Shown: positions 15,346 through 22,465 of the stretch, piece by piece | Position numbering within the stretch: the first letter of the stretch is position 1 | How the letters are laid out: each line of letters starts with the position of its first letter | Source of the DNA: a virus | Length of the DNA stretch: 40,144 nt | Virus record (IMG/VR): IMGVR_UViG_3300042465_001389 | Coordinates: 1-40,144 of that record | Direction: 5' to 3' (one strand) | Notes under the pieces: model-generated | Told to the model about the DNA's origin: nothing | Databases searched by the model: none | Seen by the model: only the letters and a program-made list of their open reading frames with translations | Position numbers and translations under genes: made by a program

Positions 15346-15617
15346 CACTTCACCTTGTCTGCCCAATACGCTGCACTCATCTTGCCCTTAGCAATGTTCT
15401 TTGCATGGCGGGCTTTAAATGATTTCTGTCGCTTTGTGGGCTGTCTATCGCCTGTTACACCTTGTTGACCAAAACGGATGGTCTTTACTTGGCTGCCTTC
15501 TTTTGCTACCACCACATGTGATTTACTTGGGTGGCTTGGTGTGCGCTTTGGTTTATTGAAACCAGATACGCCAGCCCTCGCTAGGCGAGGGTCGCGCTTA
15601 CTTCTTTTTTCCGCCAC
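15342..15617 (-). CDS. DUF6321-like basic protein
   Basis: 91 residues from GTG at 15617, overlapping the lysine-rich end of the upstream gene by 20 bases. RDPRLARAGVSGFNKPKRTP, SHVVVAKEGSQVKTIRFGQQ, then KARHAKNIAKGKMSAAYWAD match what I remember of the DUF6321 family, found in many environmental phages, function unknown. The strongly basic character and clustering with two other basic genes suggests nucleic acid binding or a minor virion role. Confidence 0.75.
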   Translation of the reverse strand: MAEKRSKRDPRLARAGVSGFNKPKRTPSHPSKSHVVVAKEGSQVKTIRFGQQGVTGDRQPTKRQKSFKARHAKNIAKGKMSAAYWADKVKW

Positions 15618-15780
15618 GCTTAGCAGCCTTCTTCTTAGCCATTCCTGCTTCGCTCATAGCGATAGCAACGGCTTGCTTCTTGGACTTAACAACGGGTCCA
15701 CCCTTACCTGAGTGAAGGGTTCCACGCTTGTACTCGCCCATTACTTTGCCAACTTTTTTCATTGCTGCTTTTTTCTTCAT
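15598..15780 (-). CDS. DUF6496-like lysine-rich protein
   Basis: 60 residues: MKKKAAMKKVGKVMGEYKRG, LHSGKGGPVVKSKKQAVAIA, MSEAGMAKKKAAKRGG and a KKK end. The order GKVM-EYK-G-LHSG-GP-VKSKKQA-AIA-SEA is that of DUF6496, widespread in phages and some bacteria and thought to bind DNA. Its ATG overlaps the previous stop as TAATG. Confidence 0.75.
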   Translation of the reverse strand: MKKKAAMKKVGKVMGEYKRGTLHSGKGGPVVKSKKQAVAIAMSEAGMAKKKAAKRGGKKK

Positions 15781-15953
15781 TAGTCGTAATCCTCTGAGTC
15801 GTTTTCTTCCATCTTGCTCATTGGGGATTCGCCAATACGGACAATTGGCTTGTTATACATGGCTACATTTGGAGCCTTTGGTAGTTGTGTAGGTGTTCTG
15901 CCACCAACGCCGTAAGGCGTTACAGTTCCGAAGCAATTGCACTCAATGCACAT
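15780..15953 (-). CDS. Small Cys-containing protein
   Basis: 57 residues: MCIECNCFGTVTPYGVGGRT, PTQLPKAPNVAMYNKPIVRI, ending in an acidic tail (EENDSEDYD). It is linked at both ends by TAATG overlaps to its neighbours. The CIECNCFG motif could bind a metal. No family named. Confidence 0.62.
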   Translation of the reverse strand: MCIECNCFGTVTPYGVGGRTPTQLPKAPNVAMYNKPIVRIGESPMSKMEENDSEDYD

Positions 15954-16045
15954 TATTCTTCCTCATCTTCGTAAATGTCCTCATCTTCTATAGTGGGAGA
16001 GGGCAGTCCCCACATTGGCTCTGGGATAATTGAGTTAGTCGTCAT
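15953..16045 (-). CDS. Very small acidic protein
   Basis: 30 residues: MTTNSIIPEPMWGLPSPTIE and an acidic end (DEDIYEDEEE). Start lies inside the end of the upstream gene (ATGACGACTAA) and the stop overlaps the next start as TAATG. It explains a gap between coupled genes; support is context only. Confidence 0.45.
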   Translation of the reverse strand: MTTNSIIPEPMWGLPSPTIEDEDIYEDEEE

Positions 16046-16292
16046 CATCCTCATCCAACATTTTCTTAATCTCATCCTCAGAAGGGGAGCGGTATTGCAC
16101 CCAACTTGGATAAGAACCTTTATCCATTACAAAGGTAAGGGCTACATCAGACTTAAAGCCTGCCTTGAGTAAGGAGTTGTAGTACTCGTTAAGCCAAATG
16201 CAGTACATCTCTAGTTCTGTATATGACTCATCCTTGACTGTGCGAACCCGTGCTGCAGCCTTTTTCTTGCGTTGTGGTTTGCGAGCAGCCAT
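16035..16292 (-). CDS. Hypothetical protein with basic head and acidic tail
   Basis: 85 residues with GGGAGGAATC before the ATG. Basic start (MAARKPQRKKKAAARVR), a globular helical part (ELEMYCIWLNEYYNSLLKAG, DVALTFVMDKGSYPSWVQYR) and a strongly acidic end (EDEIKKMLDEDDDD). No family recognised; the conserved operon position among head genes suggests a virion or assembly role. Confidence 0.68.
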   Translation of the reverse strand: MAARKPQRKKKAAARVRTVKDESYTELEMYCIWLNEYYNSLLKAGFKSDVALTFVMDKGSYPSWVQYRSPSEDEIKKMLDEDDDD

Positions 16293-16301
16293 GATTCCTC
16301 C

Positions 16302-16553
16302 CTATGCTCCGAACGCCTTACCTGTTTCATTTGAAATTCTTACTGCTTCTTGAACCTTTTTCATGCTGGTTCCTGCGGGCTGTATGCCCTGAGCGCGGGC
16401 ATCTCTATATGCCTGCAATTCTTTATCCCAGTTCTTTGAAGATACGCTGAGGTTAGAGTTAGCATCTCCTGTATTCATGACAAGAGTTCCAACTTTGCAA
16501 CCAAAGCAACCCTCAACAAACTCTGGGTGGGTCTGTATTTGATGTAGGTTCAT
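16302..16553 (-). CDS. Small protein with GCFGC motif
   Basis: 83 residues. HPEFVEGCFGCKVGTLVMNT followed by GDANSNLSVSSKNWDKELQAYRD (part) and a C-terminal helix. The EGCFGCK-x-TL motif near a capsid gene is one I have seen in environmental phage genomes, function unknown; two close cysteines may bind a metal. ATGA overlap with the previous gene. Confidence 0.7.
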   Translation of the reverse strand: MNLHQIQTHPEFVEGCFGCKVGTLVMNTGDANSNLSVSSKNWDKELQAYRDARAQGIQPAGTSMKKVQEAVRISNETGKAFGA

Positions 16554-16810
16554 GCTGGTGTTATGTACTCTCCATAGCCTTGTGCTGTTAGCGCATCGGC
16601 TGTCTGTTGTGTAATCAGAGTTGATGTACCACCTGGGTAGTACTCCTCAGCAGTAGTTGTGAGAATCTGACTTGGGTATCTGTATGAGGAATAAATACCG
16701 TTTAAACGCAAGACTGAGATACCACGCGCTATCTTGTAGCGAGCAAAGAGGATGTTATCTCCTGCAGGAGTTTCATCTACCGTAGGGGTAGTGAAGTAAT
16801 ACATTGACAT
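16550..16810 (-). CDS. Small head-associated protein
   Basis: About 86 residues from the ATG at 16810 or 84 from 16804; AGGAGG lies 4 or 10 bases upstream respectively. YYFTTPTVDETPAGDNILFA, RYKIARGISVLRLNGIYSSY, GGTSTLITQQTADALTAQGY. Immediately downstream of the capsid gene, so a head-completion or decoration role is possible. GTTTAAAC at 16700 encodes Leu-Asn. Confidence 0.68.
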   Translation of the reverse strand: MSMYYFTTPTVDETPAGDNILFARYKIARGISVLRLNGIYSSYRYPSQILTTTAEEYYPGGTSTLITQQTADALTAQGYGEYITPA

Positions 16811-16830
16811 TAAGCCTCCTAATGGACTCA

Positions 16831-16877
16831 CCCCGAAGGGGCAGACTTTTCAAATATGCCTGCCCCTCAGAGTCAAT
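16831..16877 (-). terminator. Intercistronic stem-loop after the major capsid gene
   Basis: On the minus strand GACTCTGAGGGGCAG pairs with CTGCCCC and GAGTC downstream, and an alternative very stable CCCC-TTCG-GGGG hairpin lies in the 3' arm. There is no clean U-run, so this looks like an attenuator or mRNA-stabilising element setting high capsid mRNA levels, not a full stop. Confidence 0.5.
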
Positions 16878-16880
16878 CAA

Positions 16881-18053
16881 CTAAAGTGCAGCGATTGAAG
16901 AACCAGTTTCAATGCGGTATAGCGCCTCTTGACGGTAGATGCTCCATCCGAGAACACCGTACCAACCGATTGGGCGGAAACGCATCAACTTATCAGTTAC
17001 TGGACCGATAACAACATTTGGCTCCTGTGATACGGCTTCTGCCAATGCTTGCTTTCCAGCAAGGATTGTGGAGAATACGCGAGTTACTGGAGTTACTGTT
17101 ACAACTGTAGAAACAGTTACAGCAGCAGTGTTAGCAGTGTCAACAGTGAATGTAGTTGTTGAACCTGAAGTTGAGATTGCAGTAATCTTGGCACCTGAAG
17201 CGATACCAGTTCCTGAAACCTTGTCGCCTACTTCTGCACGAGTTGCGATGACTGCAGATGAAGCAACACCGAAGGTGAAGCCTGCTGATGTACCAGCAAC
17301 AGTTACTGCTGTGGTAGCAAGAGCGGTCTGGTCAGCACCTGACTTAGCAGAGTACATGCGTGGGTTTTCAATATAGAAAGCACCTTCGTAAGTTCCGATG
17401 GAACCAGCAAACAAGTTGCCGAGTGATGCATCGGTGTGTAGGTGCGATTCACGCCAGCCAACCGAGCCTGTTTCGGCACGGAGGTCGTGTGATACTTCTG
17501 GGTGAATACCGACCCAGTAAAGGCTTCCAGCGCGTGGAACTGCCTTGTTGGAGCGGAGTTTAGCAACAGCCTTGCGGAGGTCAGCAGAATCAATTGTGTC
17601 TGATGCTGTGATTGTTGCGGTTGATGTGCGTGTTCCACCGTAGATAACATTGGTTCCTGCGACAAGGACATTTTGTGCCACTGTGTCTAGTGAGTCAGCC
17701 ATGTTGTACGCGATGATGTCTGCAACAGCAGGGTCAACATCTGATAGTGAGAACAACTGTAGTTTACGGGTAACAAGTGATGCATTTCCGTACTCATTGA
17801 GAGTTACAGATACGGTATCAACATTGTTCAAAGCAACTGCATCTACATCTGTTGTTTCAGAGAGAGTGGAAGTTGCTGCTGCCAAGTCGTTGTAAAGTGA
17901 GAATACAACGGAGTTGCCTGGCATAGCCTGTTGTACAGGCTTCTTATCCGCAACAGCACGAATCATCGGCTGAGCGCGGAGGGCAAATTCAACATAACGG
18001 TCATACGCTGTCTTGACTAGACCAGCGAGCGCCGAGGTGTCTGTATATGCCAT
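16881..18053 (-). CDS. Major capsid protein, N4-gp56-like, with inserted domain
   Basis: 390 residues, with the strongest ribosome binding site of the genome (AGGAGGTGA, 6 bases, ATG). The N-terminus (SALAGLVKTAYDRYVEFALR), the strand DTVSVTLNEYGNASLVTRKL and the C-terminus TDKLMRFRPIGWYGVLGWSI, YRQEALYRIETGSSIAAL match the N4-gp56 capsid family, which has an HK97-like fold. Residues about 244-322 (from ALATTAVTVAG to VTVTP) are Thr/Val/Ser/Ala-rich, lack the family pattern, and read like a surface-exposed beta-sandwich. Scaffold lies upstream. Confidence 0.85.
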   Translation of the reverse strand: MAYTDTSALAGLVKTAYDRYVEFALRAQPMIRAVADKKPVQQAMPGNSVVFSLYNDLAAATSTLSETTDVDAVALNNVDTVSVTLNEYGNASLVTRKLQLFSLSDVDPAVADIIAYNMADSLDTVAQNVLVAGTNVIYGGTRTSTATITASDTIDSADLRKAVAKLRSNKAVPRAGSLYWVGIHPEVSHDLRAETGSVGWRESHLHTDASLGNLFAGSIGTYEGAFYIENPRMYSAKSGADQTALATTAVTVAGTSAGFTFGVASSAVIATRAEVGDKVSGTGIASGAKITAISTSGSTTTFTVDTANTAAVTVSTVVTVTPVTRVFSTILAGKQALAEAVSQEPNVVIGPVTDKLMRFRPIGWYGVLGWSIYRQEALYRIETGSSIAAL

Positions 18054-18093
18054 GTAGGTTCACCTCCTGGTGATTGGTTGATGTGTGAGTTAT

Positions 18094-18546
18094 TTATTGC
18101 AATCCAAGGAGTGCATCTAGGTCCTCACGAGTTTTGGCTCCTGCAATCTTTGCAAACGCATCTTCGTCAACATCTGGCGCAGTGCCAGTTGCAACGAGAT
18201 TATTGATTCTTGCTTGTGCCATAACTTCTGGACTCTTTTGTGCAGGCTTTTCTTCAGATGGAGTTTGGATTCCAAATACATCGCCGTATTCATTCACCCA
18301 AGTAGTGATTGCCTCCTCAGAGGAATCAATATCTTGTGGGATAAATGCAGCAATCTTTGGGTTTAATCCCTTAGCCTGTAGCACATCCTTGACAGTACGC
18401 TGACGGGTCTGAGTTTTCAGACCGCTCAACTCCTGTTCTAGTTCTTTCGCACGCTTTTCTAGCGCACGGTTTACTTTGCGGAGTTGTCCGACAACATCAG
18501 TAGTTGTGTCGTCATCTTCGTCATCGTATTCGTAATTGGTAGCCAT
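18094..18546 (-). CDS. Scaffolding protein
   Basis: 150 residues: acidic N-terminus (YEYDDEDDDTTTDVVGQL), a coiled coil (LRKVNRALEKRAKELEQELS), and a C-terminal Ala/Asp-rich segment ending TREDLDALLGLQ. Acidic, helical, coiled-coil proteins encoded directly before the capsid gene are scaffolds that guide procapsid assembly. Length is short but typical for this phage group. Confidence 0.75.
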   Translation of the reverse strand: MATNYEYDDEDDDTTTDVVGQLRKVNRALEKRAKELEQELSGLKTQTRQRTVKDVLQAKGLNPKIAAFIPQDIDSSEEAITTWVNEYGDVFGIQTPSEEKPAQKSPEVMAQARINNLVATGTAPDVDEDAFAKIAGAKTREDLDALLGLQ

Positions 18547-18666
18547 CTACCTATCTCCCTTTTGTTAGTTGTATTCGCAATCCACAAGGCAGTTCGGGGA
18601 AACTACTTTGGCTATTGCTTCCAGACTTATACGCCCCCCTGGGCTGGTCGGTCAGGGTGGGGATTC
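18547..18666. other. Non-coding spacer with GC-rich stretch
   Basis: 120 bases before the scaffold gene. On the minus strand CCCTG and CAGGG can pair across GACCGACCAGCC. A frame out of phase with the upstream gene is open for about 19 codons (VQPQYKNPHPDRPAQGGV) but lacks a start and follows an in-frame stop. I see no gene. Confidence 0.4.
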
Positions 18667-20241
18667 TTATATTGTGGTTGTACTTCTTAAGGTTGAGCCT
18701 GTTACGCCACCACGAGCACTAAAGCGGGCTGCTTCACGCTGAGCGCGTTGCTGTGATGCAAGCAATGCTTCTGGACTGCCTTCAATAACAGCCTGCAACG
18801 CTTCTTGTTCATTGTATGTAACGCCTTCAAGTTGAGCAAGGCGTTGTTGTGTACGGCGTAATTGACCTGCACTGCCAAGTGCCTTGGCAAGTTCAGCCTC
18901 TGAAAGTTTTGCATAGGATTCTGTACCAGCAATGTTTTCTGCTTGTTGTGCTGTGATGCCACCGAGAGTAAATCCAGCAGCACGACCAATTCCTACAAAT
19001 TGTGCAGCCTTAGCCTGCTTCTGAATCAATGGTAATGCACGCTCTGCATCAAGAACAAAGGCTGTTAAATCGCCTTCTCCTACGCCATAAAAATCTATTA
19101 GTTGTTGTTTAACCGCAGGGTTTAAACTACGAGCCAAATCTTGACCTACTTGTAGACGGTCTTGGAATTCCTTTGGAGATACTTCTTTTCCAATCAAATC
19201 ACCAAAGTCATCTGGCGTGTCGTAGAAACCTTTAGGAATATCAAAGAAACGAGCAGTTTGAACCATAGCATTTTCGTTTTTCATATACTCTGATTCAGTA
19301 ATAGTACGACCTGCCTTACGCAACGCAGCCATACCAGGAAAACGCCTTTGATATTCTGGTTGGTCGTAAAGTTCAAGCATGACTTGTTCTTCTGAAACAT
19401 CAGCCATAATACGGCGGTCAATGAATCCAGCAAGTCCTTCAAGACCATAACCTGCCAACATTGTGGTTAGTTTGTCTTTAGCCTTTACCTTAAGAGCCAA
19501 CTTAGCAGCATCTGCTTCAGCCTTTTGTTGAGCAGCAAGTGCATCAAACTTAGCCTGTTGTGTAGCCAATGCTTTTGTAATAGCAGCATCTACATCTGCT
19601 TGAGTTAAACCTTTAGTACTACTTGCTCCGTCAGTACTGCCTGAACCATCAGTTGCTGCATTACTGGCATTAGGCTTGCTAGACACAAAAGAAATATAAT
19701 TACCGCTTGCATCTGTTGTAAATCTAGCACCAAATGTTTGGTAACTACCAGGACCAGTAGCAACTTGTAATTGCTGGCTTCCATCAGAATTTGTAACAAT
19801 TCTATAGCCAAGATAACCAGCAGAGGAACCAAATAGTTTTTCTAGTCCAGCAGGAAATGACCCTGCGGTAAAACCAGCAGGAAGATTACCAGTAGCAATG
19901 TTATTACCATCTGTGCTTGGTGGGTTTGATGTTGTCTTTAAAGTATTAGCACCAACTGCACTATTGAAGGTAGCCTGAGTAGCGCCACCTTGAGAGCGTG
20001 TTTCAGCACTTGAAGCCTGCGGAGAATCTATTGGAGTTTGATATAACTTCCAACGACCACTTGAAGCCCCACCAATCCAACCGTAATACTTAACCATGTT
20101 AGGGTCATCTTGTTCAGCCTCTGGGCGAACTGTTGGGTTGCGCATTGGGTCTGCTTCAGCACGAGCCTTGGCTGCATCTGCTAAACGCTTTTCACGCTCT
20201 GCTTTTAATTGGGCTAAGCGTTCTTCTCTGTCAACTGCCAT
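18667..20241 (-). CDS. Large virion-type protein, low-complexity centre
   Basis: 524 residues, linked to the preceding gene by a TAATG overlap. N-terminal charged coiled coil (REERLAQLKAEREKRLADAA), a long Ser/Thr/Gly/Asn-rich segment to about residue 215, an Ala/Lys helix (ALATQQAKFDALAAQQKAEA) and a C-terminal helical domain (AMVQTARFFDIPKGFYDTPD, EVSPKEFQDRLQVGQDLA). No enzymatic motif. It belongs to a set of four large proteins between portal and scaffold, the position of internal or ejection proteins in short-tailed phages; this is inference. GTTTAAAC at 19120 encodes Leu-Asn. Confidence 0.72.
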   Translation of the reverse strand: MAVDREERLAQLKAEREKRLADAAKARAEADPMRNPTVRPEAEQDDPNMVKYYGWIGGASSGRWKLYQTPIDSPQASSAETRSQGGATQATFNSAVGANTLKTTSNPPSTDGNNIATGNLPAGFTAGSFPAGLEKLFGSSAGYLGYRIVTNSDGSQQLQVATGPGSYQTFGARFTTDASGNYISFVSSKPNASNAATDGSGSTDGASSTKGLTQADVDAAITKALATQQAKFDALAAQQKAEADAAKLALKVKAKDKLTTMLAGYGLEGLAGFIDRRIMADVSEEQVMLELYDQPEYQRRFPGMAALRKAGRTITESEYMKNENAMVQTARFFDIPKGFYDTPDDFGDLIGKEVSPKEFQDRLQVGQDLARSLNPAVKQQLIDFYGVGEGDLTAFVLDAERALPLIQKQAKAAQFVGIGRAAGFTLGGITAQQAENIAGTESYAKLSEAELAKALGSAGQLRRTQQRLAQLEGVTYNEQEALQAVIEGSPEALLASQQRAQREAARFSARGGVTGSTLRSTTTI

Positions 20242-21227
20242 TAGATTGCCACCAATCCAAATTTGTTTAACATGCTGATTCCATAACCCTCATACAAGCG
20301 TGTGGCATTTTCTGTATATTGCCAACGGTCATCTTGCTTGATTAACTTTTCTGCATCCCATGCTGGTCGCATCATAATCTTGCCTGTTTTTTCATCAGCC
20401 ATTGTAAATATCTTGCCGTCTTTCCACAATGGGTCGTTCCAATCAAGAGTATCTTCATCAACCTCAAGTAAGTCAGCCCATTTCTTACGATGCAAGGAAG
20501 TTACATCCCATAAAGTACGACCTGCTGCAAAGTCATCTGAGAACATTGGATAAAGTAAAGCCTGCTTATCTGCAATCTCTTTCTTGATTTGGTCAGGTGT
20601 AGCCTTAACGCGTAATCCGTCAGTGGTTACTTCACCAATTAAACGGCGTTGATAATCGGTTGCAGTCTGTTGGCTAATGGGTACACCCATGAGGTTTGCA
20701 TAAGATGTAATATCTTGAATGGTGTCAACATAGGCACCACCGCCAGCCTTGCTAAAAATATCTTTGTTAGAAACAATAGAGTTCTCAATGTAGTCTTTTT
20801 CCCAACCATTGAGGAATGATGTTTCTGCTAAACCTGATAGATAAGTTGCAATTACTGGGTCTTTTAGGTCAAGACCAAGGGCTGATGCAATACCAGATAT
20901 GGTGATTTTATATTCACTGATATTCTGGTTGTACCATTTCTCGCCATACTTAAACTTGCCAGCAATGTTGGCTGCAACTGTAGGACCATTCTTGAGATAC
21001 CAGTCGCTGCTGGTAATCATGTCAACAATTACGCCTTCGGCGTATAAGAACTTACCTGTTTTAGGGTCGCGTACAGCATCATAGATAGCACGAAGTTGGT
21101 CAACATTTTTAAGTAAATTTACAATCCAACTTGTCATTGTTGGTATTAGTGTGCTGTCATCATCTTGCTTAAATGGGTCACTGCCACCATCGTCTACAAG
21201 AGGTCCACCTTCACCAATTCTTGCCAT
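20241..21227 (-). CDS. Virion-type protein of unknown function
   Basis: 328 residues with AAGGGG before the ATG. Helical, with many aromatic and charged residues: STLIPTMTSWIVNLLKNVDQ, SSDWYLKNGPTVAANIAG, GKWYNQ-like KYGEKWYNQNISEYKITI. The segment AAGRTLWDVTSLHRKKWADL recurs in no family I can name. Its operon position is that of internal virion proteins. Confidence 0.68.
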   Translation of the reverse strand: MARIGEGGPLVDDGGSDPFKQDDDSTLIPTMTSWIVNLLKNVDQLRAIYDAVRDPKTGKFLYAEGVIVDMITSSDWYLKNGPTVAANIAGKFKYGEKWYNQNISEYKITISGIASALGLDLKDPVIATYLSGLAETSFLNGWEKDYIENSIVSNKDIFSKAGGGAYVDTIQDITSYANLMGVPISQQTATDYQRRLIGEVTTDGLRVKATPDQIKKEIADKQALLYPMFSDDFAAGRTLWDVTSLHRKKWADLLEVDEDTLDWNDPLWKDGKIFTMADEKTGKIMMRPAWDAEKLIKQDDRWQYTENATRLYEGYGISMLNKFGLVAI

Positions 21228-21228
21228 A

Positions 21229-22461
21229 TTAACCCCTTAGTCCTAATGCCTTTTCAAGGGCTGAACCAAATACATTTGCTGTCTGGAATTCCTTGTAGAG
21301 CGGGTCTTGCATTGCACGCTTTTCAGCCTCTGCAGCAGCCTCTGCCTCACCATAGCCTGGAGTTGTAACAGTCACCTTCTTGCCTTTGACTGTCTTAACC
21401 TCAGTTTTTGTAGGAGAAGCAAGTTGTTTTTCACGGACAAACTTAGCAAAGTCATCTGCTTCTGCATCATCAACGATGCGACCTGCTCGTTGTTCTAAAT
21501 ACTGTTTATACAGTTCTCTAGCGTTCTGACTCTTAATAAGTTGAGTACTGTATGAAGGACCCTTATCTGCTCCACCGCCCCATAAACCACGCTGAATATC
21601 AAGTAGTTGGTATGGAGTTAATTTTTGTCCTTGGCGATTAGCCTCTAGTGAAAGTTTACCCCATGTTTCCCATTGACTTTTAAGTTCTTGGAAACCAGCA
21701 GATGCGCTAACTACGCCTGCTGCTACTAACTTAGACTTCCACTCAGCCAAAGCCTTTGGATTAGCCATAGGAAATTGTTTGTTCCATTGGGTTAGTGAAA
21801 TAATATCTGATTTAACCTCAACAGGGCGACCACCTGCAAATGAAGGAGGTGCGCTAGATACAATCTGTGGTTTACCAGTATAAACACCAGCACCGCCAAC
21901 TACTGTATCTTGTGAACCCATGATTGCACCAATGTTGAAGTTAGGATTCTTCATTAGTTGCTGACCAGCAGCAGTATTGAGAAGGGCGTTTACATCGCCA
22001 CCTGCTGCCTCATATTGAGCCATGCCCATCATTAAATCTGTATTAGCCTGGTCTGCAATAGCCTGCTGTTGTGCAGCAGCATCGGCTCCATCATCGCCAC
22101 CAAATGCACCAACTACAGCACCAGCAATACCTAATAATCCAGCACGCTTTGCAGTTTTCTTAACATCTACTTTGCCATCTGGTTTTCTAGGGATGACAGT
22201 TTTAGCAAGTCCAGAAACAGCCTTGCCTCCAGCCTTAGCGCCAGCAACGGCAGAAGCAGCCTTAGCAGCAATCTTGCCAGGGCTAACTACTTCACCACTT
22301 AGTTTTGTCATAGCAGCAGTAGGAAGCATGCCCTTCTTGGGAAACTCTTTAAAAGCATCAGGATTCTTTACGAAATAATCAACTGCCTTTTTTAGGTTTT
22401 CATCTGGAAGGTCGGGATACTTTGCCCGCACTTGCCGTGCTATTTCTGCTCTAGTTGCCAT
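21229..22461 (-). CDS. Virion-type protein of unknown function
   Basis: 410 residues from the ATG at 22461, 4 bases after the stop of the giant gene; an upstream start would overlap that gene. Starts with a small helical domain (AEIARQVRAKYPDLPDENLK), followed by an Ala/Gly-rich hydrophobic stretch (AAKAASAVAGAKAGGKAVSG, GLLGIAGAVVGAFGG) that could contact membranes, and helical regions to the end (AEAEKRAMQDPLYKEFQTAN). A membrane-active ejection protein is a reasonable guess, not shown. Confidence 0.68.
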   Translation of the reverse strand: MATRAEIARQVRAKYPDLPDENLKKAVDYFVKNPDAFKEFPKKGMLPTAAMTKLSGEVVSPGKIAAKAASAVAGAKAGGKAVSGLAKTVIPRKPDGKVDVKKTAKRAGLLGIAGAVVGAFGGDDGADAAAQQQAIADQANTDLMMGMAQYEAAGGDVNALLNTAAGQQLMKNPNFNIGAIMGSQDTVVGGAGVYTGKPQIVSSAPPSFAGGRPVEVKSDIISLTQWNKQFPMANPKALAEWKSKLVAAGVVSASAGFQELKSQWETWGKLSLEANRQGQKLTPYQLLDIQRGLWGGGADKGPSYSTQLIKSQNARELYKQYLEQRAGRIVDDAEADDFAKFVREKQLASPTKTEVKTVKGKKVTVTTPGYGEAEAAAEAEKRAMQDPLYKEFQTANVFGSALEKALGLRG

Positions 22462-22465
22462 AGTC

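Noticed and set aside
18600-18680. Out-of-frame extension VQPQYKNPHPDRPAQGGV after the 524-residue gene
   Set aside because: Needs a +1 shift after an in-frame stop at an ordinary codon; no slippery sequence seen. Kept only as a note.
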